Below are positions 25,620-33,098 of a stretch of 64,000 bases of DNA, piece after piece. Numbering within the stretch: position 1 is the first letter of the stretch; each line of letters starts with the position of its first letter. Origin of the DNA: Actinomadura spongiicola (lineage in GTDB: Bacteria; Actinomycetota; Actinomycetes; Streptosporangiales; Streptosporangiaceae); contig NZ_QVNQ01000006.1 in assembly GCF_003432485.1 (NCBI RefSeq), positions 1 through 64,000 on the forward strand, given 5' to 3'. The notes beneath the pieces are model-generated. The model was given only the letters and a program-made list of their open reading frames with translations. It did no database searches and was not told the origin of the DNA. The translations under genes were made by a program, and so were the position numbers.

Positions 25620-26942
25620 TTAGGCATGTCCGTTTTCTGTTGTCTTGGGGCGTACGGTCATGTCGGTGCGGTTGCGGTCGTGTGTCGAGGGCCGGAGGAC
25701 GGCGCCGGTGCGCAGGGCGAGCAGCCAGGCGAGACCGGGGGCGGCCATGAGGGTGCCGAGGATGACGAGCAGGACGCGGTGGCCGAGGACGTCGAGGAGG
25801 GCGCCCGCGGCGAAGGCGGAGAGGGCGAGGGCGCCGGTGGCGACCGCGCTCCACAGTGACATCACGCGGCCGCGGATCTCGTCGCCCGCGGCGGACAGGA
25901 GGGCCGCGATGGCGGTGGGCCCGTAGACGACGTCGGCGAGGGCGGCCATGCCCCATAGGGTCAGGGCCGCCCACGCGGCGGTCGGGAGGCCGAGCAGGGC
26001 CGTGCAGACGCCCTCGCCGAGGCAGGACAGCCCGATGACCAGAAGTCGGGTCCTCGGGTCCGCGCGCTGGAGGCGCGGGGCGAGGGCGAGCAGCCCAGCC
26101 GCGCCGACGATGCCCTGGACCGCGTAGAACCAGCCGGTGCCTCCGTCGCCGAGGTCATGGACCCGCAGGGCCAGATGGATCATGGCGGTGATCATTCCGC
26201 CCAGGCCGAGGCAGAACACCGCCTCCAGGCAGAGCAGCGCGGCGATCAGCCGGGTGCGTCGAGCGGTGCGCAGGCCCTCCCGAAAGGAGGCGGCCCAGCC
26301 GGACGCCCGCCGCGCGGCGCCGCGTCGGCCGCCCGCGGTGACCAGTGCGGTGAGCAGCAGGGACACCAGGAACGACAGCGCGTTGACCACGAACGCCCAA
26401 CGCCACCCGAACAGGCCGATGACCGCCGCTCCGGCCAGCCCGCCGACGGCTTGGAAGAGCAGCCCGTTGACCTGCACGGCCGCCGAGTACAGCACGTACT
26501 CCGCCGGCTGCACCAGGGACGGCATCCAGGCGCTGCGGGCGGCCTGGAAGACGAAGCCGGTCGCGGCGGACGCGAACGTCAGGGGGTAGACCAGCCACAG
26601 CGTCCCCGGCGAGTCGGCGAGCAGGAAGGACAGCGCCAGGACGGCGAGCAGCCCGTCCCCGGCGAGCATGATCGTACGGCGGTCCGCGCGGTCGGCGAGC
26701 ACGCCGCCCCACGGCCCGATCAGCAGGCCCGGCAGGTACCGCAGCGCGAGCGCGGCGCCCGCCGCGAGGGGTTCGCCGCTGTGCTCGTACACCATCGCGT
26801 ACACCGCGACCGCGCTGAACCAGCCGCCGCAGACACTGATCAGGTTGCCGAGCCACAGCCGCCGGAAGTCGCGGTTGGCGACCAGCAGGCTGACCAGGCC
26901 CCGAGCCGGGGGATCGGACGCGGTTCGGAGGGGTTTGTCCAT
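25620..26942 (-). CDS. MFS exporter, EntS-like (MFS_3 family)
   Basis: 440 residues, about 12 transmembrane helices. The N-terminal segment NRDFRRLWLGNLISVCGGWF and the motif A GGVLADRADRRTIM are typical of the EntS/MFS_3 group, which contains exporters of siderophores such as enterobactin. The hydrophilic C-terminus carries many charged residues. It is divergent from the RiPP genes, and the Zur-like box lies only 22 nt upstream of its ATG, so both directions may respond to zinc. The likely cargo is the modified peptide made by the neighbouring cluster; this is inference from context. Confidence 0.85.
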   Translation of the reverse strand: MDKPLRTASDPPARGLVSLLVANRDFRRLWLGNLISVCGGWFSAVAVYAMVYEHSGEPLAAGAALALRYLPGLLIGPWGGVLADRADRRTIMLAGDGLLAVLALSFLLADSPGTLWLVYPLTFASAATGFVFQAARSAWMPSLVQPAEYVLYSAAVQVNGLLFQAVGGLAGAAVIGLFGWRWAFVVNALSFLVSLLLTALVTAGGRRGAARRASGWAASFREGLRTARRTRLIAALLCLEAVFCLGLGGMITAMIHLALRVHDLGDGGTGWFYAVQGIVGAAGLLALAPRLQRADPRTRLLVIGLSCLGEGVCTALLGLPTAAWAALTLWGMAALADVVYGPTAIAALLSAAGDEIRGRVMSLWSAVATGALALSAFAAGALLDVLGHRVLLVILGTLMAAPGLAWLLALRTGAVLRPSTHDRNRTDMTVRPKTTENGHA

Positions 26943-26962
26943 AACGGGTCAGCTTAGAGACG

Positions 26963-26991
26963 TTGACAACCGTTTTCATTATCGTTGTAAT
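26963..26991 (+). promoter_or_regulatory. Near-consensus promoter of the RiPP cluster
   Basis: TTGACA (26963-26968), exact 17-nt spacer, TGTAAT (26986-26991, one mismatch from TATAAT). Unusually good for a high-GC actinobacterium. Would start transcription near 26998, leaving a ~120-nt leader ahead of the precursor gene. The leader contains an 11-codon frame (27034-27066) of unknown meaning. Confidence 0.75.
26964..26978. promoter_or_regulatory. Zur-like operator box
   Basis: TGACAACCGTTTTCA is a 7-1-7 inverted repeat with one mismatch between arms, and matches the actinobacterial Zur pattern TGAAAAC-N-GTTTTCA-like. It overlaps the -35 element of the RiPP promoter and lies close to the exporter start, a position suited to repression when zinc is plentiful. 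No other Fur-family consensus (IdeR/DmdR TTAGG boxes) was seen here. Confidence 0.65.
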
Positions 26992-27120
26992 GCGTGTTCG
27001 GGACGTGGGCTCGCGGGAGCGGGTGAAGTGCTGATGTTCCTGAAGCCACGGGGACCTCTCCGGTGAGGCGCACGGCCCGAGCGATCGCGATCCCACGGAA
27101 GAGAACGGAGGTGAGCACGC

Positions 27121-27216
27121 ATGAAGGTCACGAAGCTGACGGTCTCCAAGAGCCGCGGCCAGCTCCACTCGTCCAACCACGCCACGGCGCGGCAGTCCAG
27201 CATCGCCTGGCGCTGA
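27121..27216 (+). CDS. Candidate RiPP precursor peptide
   Basis: 31 codons with an excellent ribosome binding site (GGAGGT, 8 nt spacing). The N-terminal part is Lys/Thr/Val-rich (MKVTKLTVSKSRG), a plausible leader. The C-terminal part (residues 14-31) begins QLHSSNHATA and ends AWR. It has His at 16 and 20, Ser pairs at 17-18 and 26-27, one Thr and no Cys at all. YcaO enzymes can convert Ser/Thr to oxazolines or form amidines; a Cys-free core would leave Ser/Thr or backbone amides as targets. The gene sits between the Zur-controlled promoter and a hairpin, immediately before the modification genes, as RiPP precursors commonly do. I do not recognise the family. Confidence 0.75.
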   Translation: MKVTKLTVSKSRGQLHSSNHATARQSSIAWR

Positions 27217-27241
27217 CGTGAGGCGGTGACATGAGGAGGGG

Positions 27242-27278
27242 CCGGGTGCGGGCATGGGCGAATCACGCCCGCACCCGG
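27242..27278 (+). terminator. Perfect 12-bp hairpin between precursor and enzyme genes
   Basis: 27242-27253 pairs perfectly with 27267-27278 around a 13-nt loop, followed by TTCTCC. No long T-run. Probably a leaky terminator or an mRNA-stabilising element that keeps precursor transcripts in excess over enzyme transcripts. Confidence 0.7.
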
Positions 27279-27307
27279 TTCTCCAAGACTAGGGACGGGA
27301 AGGCCGG

Positions 27308-28084
27308 ATGGACGAGGACATGCGCTGGGCCGGTGGGGTGTCGCTGATTCCGGCCGGTGACGGCTGGCTGGTGCACACTCCCGCCGAGGAGTTCCTGGCC
27401 GTCGAACCGGGGGACGGCGGCGTCGGCGAGCTGCGGGCACCAGAGTTGCGACCGGTGTTCGAGAAAGAGGGCGTCCTCGCCCCACCCGCCCCTCGCCACG
27501 GGATCGTCGGGGTCTCCGGAGGCGGCCCGCTCGCCGAGACCCTCTGCTCCCTGCTCACCCGGACCGGCGTCACGGTCCGGCGCGGCACCGAACGCGACCT
27601 GGCCGACGAGGCGCCCGAGCTGGCGGTGCTCGTGGCGTGCGCGGCCTGGCTTCCCGACCGGCGGTGGACCGAACTGGACGCCCGATGCCTGGAGGCCGGG
27701 CTGCCCTGGCACCGAGGCCACGCGGAGGGCCGCCGCTGGTACACCGGCCCGTTCCGCACCGGGCCCGGGGACGTCGGGTACGCCGACACCAGGGTCCGGC
27801 GGCTCGCCGCCAGCCCGTGGCCCGCCGAACTGGCGGCCTACTGGCGCTGGCTGGACGACGGCGGAAGCCCCCAGCCCGACCCGGCGGACGCGCTCGGCGC
27901 CGCCATGGCCGCCGCGCTGATCGCCGTGGACGTGCGGAGCTGGCTGTGCGGGGAAGCCCCGCCCGGCCGCGGCGCGCAGCTCGGCGTGGACCCCGCCACC
28001 GGGCAGGTCAGCCGCCACCCGGTGCTTCCCGTCCCCGCCGGGCTGATGCGCGAAGTCCCCGAGCCGGTGCGGCCGGTCCCATGA
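27308..28084 (+). CDS. RRE / E1-like (ocin-ThiF-type) partner protein for YcaO
   Basis: 258 residues, about half the length of full F- or C-type TOMM partners. Residues ~8-60 look like a RiPP recognition element winged helix (VSLIPAGDGWLVHTPAEEFLAVEPG). A Rossmann-like E1 segment follows (GIVGVSGGGPLAETLCSLL...TRTGVTVRRG and ELAVLVACAAWLP), then WYTGPFRTGPGDVGYADTRVRR. In family members the last block carries a C-x2-C zinc pair (GPxxxPG..C..C); here both positions are non-Cys. The role would be to bind the precursor leader and present it to the YcaO proteins. ATGA overlap with the next gene. Confidence 0.75.
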   Translation: MDEDMRWAGGVSLIPAGDGWLVHTPAEEFLAVEPGDGGVGELRAPELRPVFEKEGVLAPPAPRHGIVGVSGGGPLAETLCSLLTRTGVTVRRGTERDLADEAPELAVLVACAAWLPDRRWTELDARCLEAGLPWHRGHAEGRRWYTGPFRTGPGDVGYADTRVRRLAASPWPAELAAYWRWLDDGGSPQPDPADALGAAMAAALIAVDVRSWLCGEAPPGRGAQLGVDPATGQVSRHPVLPVPAGLMREVPEPVRPVP

Positions 28085-29475
28085 GCGACCGCCGGATCGA
28101 GACGGACATCGCCGTCCGGGCCGCCGACGGCGTGTCCCTCGTCGGCGACCTGTTCCTGCCCGCCCGGACGCCCGCGCCGGTGGTGGTCCTGCGCACCCCG
28201 TACGGGGCCGCCGGGGCGTGGCCGCAGGCCGCCGCGCTGGCCGACCACGGTGTCGCCGCCTACGTTCAGGACCTTCGCGGCCGGCACCGTTCCGGCGGGA
28301 CGTTCACGCTGGGCCGCGACGAGGGCTCCGACGGCGCCGCCACCCACGACTGGGTGAGCACGCGGCCCTGGTGCGACGGCCGGGTGCTGTTGGCCGGGAC
28401 CGGATACGAGGCGTTCGCGGCCTGGTGCGCGGCAAACCATCCGGCGGTCTGGGCGGTGGCGTCGCGGCAGCCGTGGCCGGTGCTCGGGACGCCGCCGCTG
28501 GACGAAGAGCTGTGGTGGCGCACCGAACTCGCGACGGGGCCCGCCGTCCGGCCGGGGCTCTTCGAGTTGGCGTTCGCGCTCGACCCCGGGCTCGGCGCCG
28601 ATCTGGGCGACCCGGCGCTGCCCGAGCGGTGGCCGGCGCCGGTGGGACCCTGGCCCCCGGAGCCCGACGCCTTCGGAACGCGGGCCCGCGACGTGGCCCG
28701 TCGGGTGCGGGCCACGTCCGTCCCGACCCTGCACGTGGGCAGCTGGTTCTGCCGTTCGGCGGAGACCACGCTGAGCCACGCGGCGCTCGCCGCCGATCCC
28801 ACCGTGGTCATCGGCGGTTGGGCGTCTCCGCTCACCCATCGGCTCTCGCCCGAGTGCGCGATCGCCGTGCCCGACGAGCCCGACGCCGACGACCTCATGC
28901 TGAGCTGGCTGGCCACGCTCGCGCGGGGCGGCAAGTGGACCGATGCCCGCAGATGCCTGGTCCTCGGCGCCGGATGGCGGGACCGCGACCCGTGCCCGCC
29001 CGCCCGCGCCCCGTACCGGCAGGAGCCCCTCGCCGCGGATCGAACCGTTCTCGTCCACGATCCCGCCGACCCGTTCCCCTCGCTGCCGCACTCCGCCGAT
29101 CTGGCCGCCGTCGCCGACCGGGACGACGTCGTCCGGCTGACCGCCGAAGGCCCGCTGAGCTGGCACGGATCGGCGCTGCTCGCCGTGACCGTCCGAGCCG
29201 AACGCCCCGTGGAGCTGGTGGCGACCCTCGTCCACGAGCGCGCCGACGGCGTCCGCGTCCGGCTCGGTGACGGCACCGCCGCCCTGCCCGGCGGCACCGG
29301 CCGGGCCGAGCTGCGGCTGCCGCCCGTCGCCGCCGCCCTGCCCGCCGCCGACCGGCTGCACGTCGAGCTGACCGCCGGACGCGTCCCACGCCGCCGCGCC
29401 CCGCGTGAGCCCGCCCGGTACGAGATCGAGCCCCGCCCGCTGCGGCTGCCGCAGCCCGCCGCCGAGGAGGCGTGA
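28081..29475 (+). CDS. CocE/NonD-type X-Pro hydrolase homologue without nucleophile Ser
   Basis: 464 residues, smaller than CocE (~574). The alpha/beta hydrolase core begins with VRAADGVSLVGDLFLPA, PVVVLRTPYG and VAAYVQDLRGRHRSGG. The nucleophile elbow, normally G-x-S-Y-x-G, reads AGTGYEA with Gly108 where Ser is expected. The C-terminal jelly-roll (X-Pro dipeptidyl-peptidase C-terminal domain) is present in reduced form (LTAEGPLSWHGSALLAVTVRAE). It may be a non-catalytic scaffold, or use another residue. It is locked into the YcaO operon by ATGA overlaps at both ends, so a role in peptide maturation or leader handling is likely but unproven. Confidence 0.75.
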   Translation: MSDRRIETDIAVRAADGVSLVGDLFLPARTPAPVVVLRTPYGAAGAWPQAAALADHGVAAYVQDLRGRHRSGGTFTLGRDEGSDGAATHDWVSTRPWCDGRVLLAGTGYEAFAAWCAANHPAVWAVASRQPWPVLGTPPLDEELWWRTELATGPAVRPGLFELAFALDPGLGADLGDPALPERWPAPVGPWPPEPDAFGTRARDVARRVRATSVPTLHVGSWFCRSAETTLSHAALAADPTVVIGGWASPLTHRLSPECAIAVPDEPDADDLMLSWLATLARGGKWTDARRCLVLGAGWRDRDPCPPARAPYRQEPLAADRTVLVHDPADPFPSLPHSADLAAVADRDDVVRLTAEGPLSWHGSALLAVTVRAERPVELVATLVHERADGVRVRLGDGTAALPGGTGRAELRLPPVAAALPAADRLHVELTAGRVPRRRAPREPARYEIEPRPLRLPQPAAEEA

Positions 29476-30869
29476 TGAATCCCGAAGCGCTGGTCGACCC
29501 GCGCACCGGAGTGATCACCCAGGTCGTGCACACCGAGCCCGAGCCGTGGTGGCCGCCCAGCCTCGACGTGTGCGCCACGCACATCGCCGACATCGCGAGC
29601 CTGCTGCCCTGGCCCGCCGACCGGGTCTCCACCGGCACCGCGTTCGGCGACCCCGGCCGGGCCCGGCTCGGCGCCATCGGTGAGGCGGTGGAGCGGTACT
29701 GCGGCAACTTCGTGCCCGCCGACCTGCGCCGGGCCACCCGCTCCGAGCTCGTCGCCGCGGGTGAGAACGCGGTGGACCCGGCCGACCTGGCGCTGTACTC
29801 GGCGGCCCAGTACGCCGTGCCGGGCTGTCCGTTCGTCCCCTTCGCCGACCACCTGCCGGTGCTGTGGACGCGGGGTGTGACGCTGCCGTCGGAGGAGCCG
29901 GTGTGGGTACCCGCCTCGCTGGTGTACATCAACTACCACCAGCCGCCGCGGCTCGCCGAACCGGTCACCAACTTCGTGATGCTCGCCGGGATCGCCGCGG
30001 GCACCGACGACCGGATGGCCCGCGCCGCCGCCCTCGAAGAGGTCATCGAACGGGACGCCACCGTCATCTGGTGGGCGAACCGGCTGCCCGCCCGTCCCGT
30101 CCACGTCGACCATCCCCGGCTGACTCCGATCCTGGAGCCCGAGCCGGAGGCGGGGCCGGGCTGGGCGCGGGCGGTCGGTGCGCGCGGGCCGTGCCGGTAC
30201 CGGGTCGTGGCGCTGCCGACCGTGTTCGACGTCGCCGTACTCGGTGTCCTGCTGGAGGACCCCGAGCACGAGTTGGCGGTGTTCGGTGTGGCGGCGCGCC
30301 CCGACCCGGCCGCCGCGGTGCGCAAGGCGCTGGCCGAAGCGGTCACGCTGCGCCGCTACGCGCTCGGGCTGCTCGACCCGGACGGCGACATCTGGACGTC
30401 CGCCCGCGAGGGCACCATCCCCATCGAGTGCTTCCACCCACACCGGGCCGACCGGCGGTATGCGGACTCTTACCGCGCCGACTACCGGGACGTGACCGAC
30501 CTCGGCTGCCACAGCCAGATCTGGTTGGATCCGGGGCTGCGGCCCCACCTGGAGCCCATCACCGGCGACCACGCGCCCCTCGCCCTGGAGGAGTTGCCGT
30601 CGCCCGGCGGAGACCCCTGCGACCTGTACCTCGGGAGGCTGGCCGCCGCCGGGCTGACCGCCCACGCCGTCGACGTGACCACCCCGGACGTGGCCGCCAC
30701 CGGGTTCCGCGCGACCCGCGTCGTGGTGCCCGGCGCCTACTCGAACGCGCCCGCCGCGTTTCCCTTCCTCGGCGGCACGCGCCTGTACACCGACCCGGTC
30801 CGGCTCGGCCTGCGGCGGGTCCCGATCACCGAGGACGAGATCAACCTCGTCCCGCTGCCGCACACATGA
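29472..30869 (+). CDS. YcaO-family ATP-dependent RiPP enzyme (first copy)
   Basis: 465 residues. YcaO enzymes activate backbone amides with ATP to make azolines, thioamides or amidines. Nucleotide and Mg-binding elements visible: GEAVERY (E71, E74, R75) and GIAAGTDDRMARAAALEEVIERD (E189, E190, E193; given here as spaced motif residues), then a late ARPDPAAAVRKALAEAV block. The C-terminus ends VPLPHT, reminiscent of, but not matching, the PxPxP tail of azoline-forming YcaOs. Starts ATG ATG with 4-nt overlap to the hydrolase gene and 4-nt overlap to the second YcaO. Confidence 0.9.
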   Translation: MMNPEALVDPRTGVITQVVHTEPEPWWPPSLDVCATHIADIASLLPWPADRVSTGTAFGDPGRARLGAIGEAVERYCGNFVPADLRRATRSELVAAGENAVDPADLALYSAAQYAVPGCPFVPFADHLPVLWTRGVTLPSEEPVWVPASLVYINYHQPPRLAEPVTNFVMLAGIAAGTDDRMARAAALEEVIERDATVIWWANRLPARPVHVDHPRLTPILEPEPEAGPGWARAVGARGPCRYRVVALPTVFDVAVLGVLLEDPEHELAVFGVAARPDPAAAVRKALAEAVTLRRYALGLLDPDGDIWTSAREGTIPIECFHPHRADRRYADSYRADYRDVTDLGCHSQIWLDPGLRPHLEPITGDHAPLALEELPSPGGDPCDLYLGRLAAAGLTAHAVDVTTPDVAATGFRATRVVVPGAYSNAPAAFPFLGGTRLYTDPVRLGLRRVPITEDEINLVPLPHT

Positions 30870-32113
30870 CCGCCCGGCTGCTGGATCCGCGCTGCGGGCC
30901 GGTGCGGGCTCTCGACACCGGCCGCAGCCACGGCGTGCTGCACACGGCGACCGCCCACCTCGCCGACACCGGGGCGTTCGCGTTACCGCTCGGCAACCCG
31001 GTCGTCGGCGGCACCTCGTGGACGAGCCCGGACGACGCCGCCCGCCGCGCCCTGGGCGAGGCCGCCGAACGCTACGCGGGGCATCTGGTCCCGGCCGGGC
31101 GGCTGGTGCGCTCCACCTGGCGACGGCTCGGGGCCACCGCCGTCGACCCCGCGGCCCTGGCGCTGTACTCGTCCCGCCAGCACGAGCGCCCCGGGTTCCC
31201 GTTCGCCGGGCTGGACCGCGACGCCCCGATCCACTGGGTCACCGGTCGCACCGCCGCGGGCGTCGAATGCCCGGTCCCCGCATCGCTGGTGTGGCTCGCG
31301 CCCGGCGAGCACGCGGAGATCGACGGGCGTCCGGCGCACCTGCCGATCGCGGCGGGCATCGCCGCCGGGCCCTCCCTGCCGGCCGCCCGCTCCGCCGCCC
31401 TGGCGGAGGTCGTCGAACGGCACGCGCTGGCCACCGCCTGGTACGGGGGCCGCGCCTTTCCACCGCTGGCGGGGCCGCCACTGCCCGTCCCGGACGGGGC
31501 GCGGCTCCGCTGGTTCCAGGTGCCGAACGCGCTGGGCGCCCCGGTGGTGCTGTGCGTCGCATGGGGTGACGGCGACCGGCTGGGCGCGGGCTGCGCCGTC
31601 GCCCCGAACGCCGACGATCCGGTGGCCGCCGCGGGGGCGAAGGCCGCCGCCGAGGCACTGGTGTCGCTCGACACGCTGGACGCGGTGATCGACGGGATGC
31701 CCGAATGGTCCGGCGTGCTCAAACCCCACCGCGACGACCGGCGGTACGCCGACGCCTACCGGCCCGACCTGTCCGATGCCACCGACCTGGTCTGCACGCT
31801 GCAACTGCTGGCCGACCCCCGCGTCGCCGCGCGGGTAGGCGCGCGGCTGACCGGCGGACGCCCCGGCGGCCGGTGGCGACCCGCCCGGATCGACCTCGAC
31901 GCCGCGCTGGCCGCCTGTCGCCTTCCGGTCGTGACCGTCGACATCACCCCACCCGACCTGGACCGACTCGGCCTGGCGGTCGCGCGGGTCGTCGTACCGG
32001 GGCTGCGCTCCACCGGCCCCGCCGCCTTCCCGTTCCTCGGCGACGGCTCCGACCCCCTGCCCGCCGACCCCCTGCCCCCCGACACGGAACGGCTGCCGAT
32101 TCCCCATGTCTGA
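30866..32113 (+). CDS. YcaO-family ATP-dependent RiPP enzyme (second copy)
   Basis: 415 residues from ATG 30866, overlapping the first YcaO stop. The same scaffold diverged: GEAAERY (E65, E68, R69), an AALAEVVERHA block (E181, E184) and a similar C-terminal RVVVPGLRSTGPAAFPFLG core shared with the first copy (RVVVPGAYSNAPAAFPFLG). Ends LPIPHV. The two copies share an ancestral duplication and may form a heterodimer, or modify different sites. Tandem YcaO pairs are known in bottromycin-type clusters but usually with distinct chemistry. Confidence 0.9.
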   Translation: MTARLLDPRCGPVRALDTGRSHGVLHTATAHLADTGAFALPLGNPVVGGTSWTSPDDAARRALGEAAERYAGHLVPAGRLVRSTWRRLGATAVDPAALALYSSRQHERPGFPFAGLDRDAPIHWVTGRTAAGVECPVPASLVWLAPGEHAEIDGRPAHLPIAAGIAAGPSLPAARSAALAEVVERHALATAWYGGRAFPPLAGPPLPVPDGARLRWFQVPNALGAPVVLCVAWGDGDRLGAGCAVAPNADDPVAAAGAKAAAEALVSLDTLDAVIDGMPEWSGVLKPHRDDRRYADAYRPDLSDATDLVCTLQLLADPRVAARVGARLTGGRPGGRWRPARIDLDAALAACRLPVVTVDITPPDLDRLGLAVARVVVPGLRSTGPAAFPFLGDGSDPLPADPLPPDTERLPIPHV

Positions 32114-32153
32114 CCTCCCCTACGGACCGCCGACACACAGAAGGAAACCCCTG

Positions 32154-33098
32154 ATGAAGAAGCTCGCCTCGTTGGCGCTCGCCGCCGTGGCCGTCCTGCC
32201 GACGGCGTGCGGCGACTCCGGCGGCACGAACGCCGCGGCCTCTGCCGCACCGGTCACCGCCCGCAACTGCGGCACCGACTACACCTTCACCGGCGCCCCC
32301 CGGCGGGTGGTCGCCTCCAGCACGCCCGCCACCGAGGTGCTGCTGGCGCTCGGCCTGCGCGACAGGATCGCGGGCACCGTGGCGGCCAAGGACATCGTTC
32401 CCGAGTACGCCGCCGCCCTGCGCGGCGTCAAGGTCATCGCCGAGAGCGCGTTCCCCCCGCCGTCCAAGGAGGTCGTCTACGCGGCGGACCCCGACCTGGT
32501 GGTCAGCGGCTACCCCGACGACTACGGCCCCAAGGCGATGGGCGAACGGGCCACCCTCCGCGAGGAGGGCGTCAACACCTACCTGCTCTCGGCCAACTGC
32601 CCCGGCCACAAGGCCAAGATCGAGGACGTGTACGCCGACGTGCGCGCGCTCGCCAGGGTCTTCGGCGTCCCGGCCCGCGGCGAAGCCCTCGTCGCCAAGC
32701 TCCAGGGGCAGGTCAACGCGGTCGAACCGGTACCGGGAACGCCGAAGGTCTTCGACTACGCGGGCGGCCGGGAGAAGCCCACGACGGCCGGTTCCACGGC
32801 GCTGGTCGACGACCTGATCCGCCGCGCCGGAGGCGTCGGCATCTTCCCCGAGGTCACCTCCTTCAAGCAGGTGAGCTGGGAGGAGGTCGTCAAACGCGAC
32901 CCCGACGCCATCCTGGTCGAGGACCAGGCGTTCGAACCGGCCGACAAGGCCATCGCCTGGATGAAGACCTACGGCCCCCTCAAGGACGTCACCGCGGTCA
33001 AGGAGAACCGGTTCATCGTCATCCCCGTCAACGACACCCAGCCGGGCGTGCGCGGCGGACGCGCCCTCACCACCCTCACCGAGGGGCTCGCCCGGTGA
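32154..33098 (+). CDS. Metallophore-type ABC substrate-binding lipoprotein (BtuF/FepB fold)
   Basis: 314 residues from ATG 32154, chosen over in-frame ATG 32106 because of the ribosome binding site AGAAGGA and a lipoprotein signal peptide (MKKLASLALAAVAV-LPTAC, Cys19 lipidated). Class III binding protein (Peripla_BP_2): PRRVVASSTPATEVLLALGL, PDLVVSGYP, and a long helix around DVRALARVFGVPAR linking the lobes. Captures a metal-chelate or corrinoid outside the cell. It begins 40 nt after the second YcaO stop, in the same operon. Confidence 0.92.
   Translation: MKKLASLALAAVAVLPTACGDSGGTNAAASAAPVTARNCGTDYTFTGAPRRVVASSTPATEVLLALGLRDRIAGTVAAKDIVPEYAAALRGVKVIAESAFPPPSKEVVYAADPDLVVSGYPDDYGPKAMGERATLREEGVNTYLLSANCPGHKAKIEDVYADVRALARVFGVPARGEALVAKLQGQVNAVEPVPGTPKVFDYAGGREKPTTAGSTALVDDLIRRAGGVGIFPEVTSFKQVSWEEVVKRDPDAILVEDQAFEPADKAIAWMKTYGPLKDVTAVKENRFIVIPVNDTQPGVRGGRALTTLTEGLAR

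Noticed and set aside
27034..27066. Ten-residue frame in the leader of the RiPP transcript (MFLKPRGPLR)
   Set aside because: No clear ribosome binding site; short frames arise by chance. Noted in the promoter entry only.
27231..27347. Second possible small peptide beginning at the ATG near 27231 and running through the hairpin
   Set aside because: It is composed mainly of hairpin sequence and overlaps the RRE gene; Arg-rich composition is typical of a chance frame.
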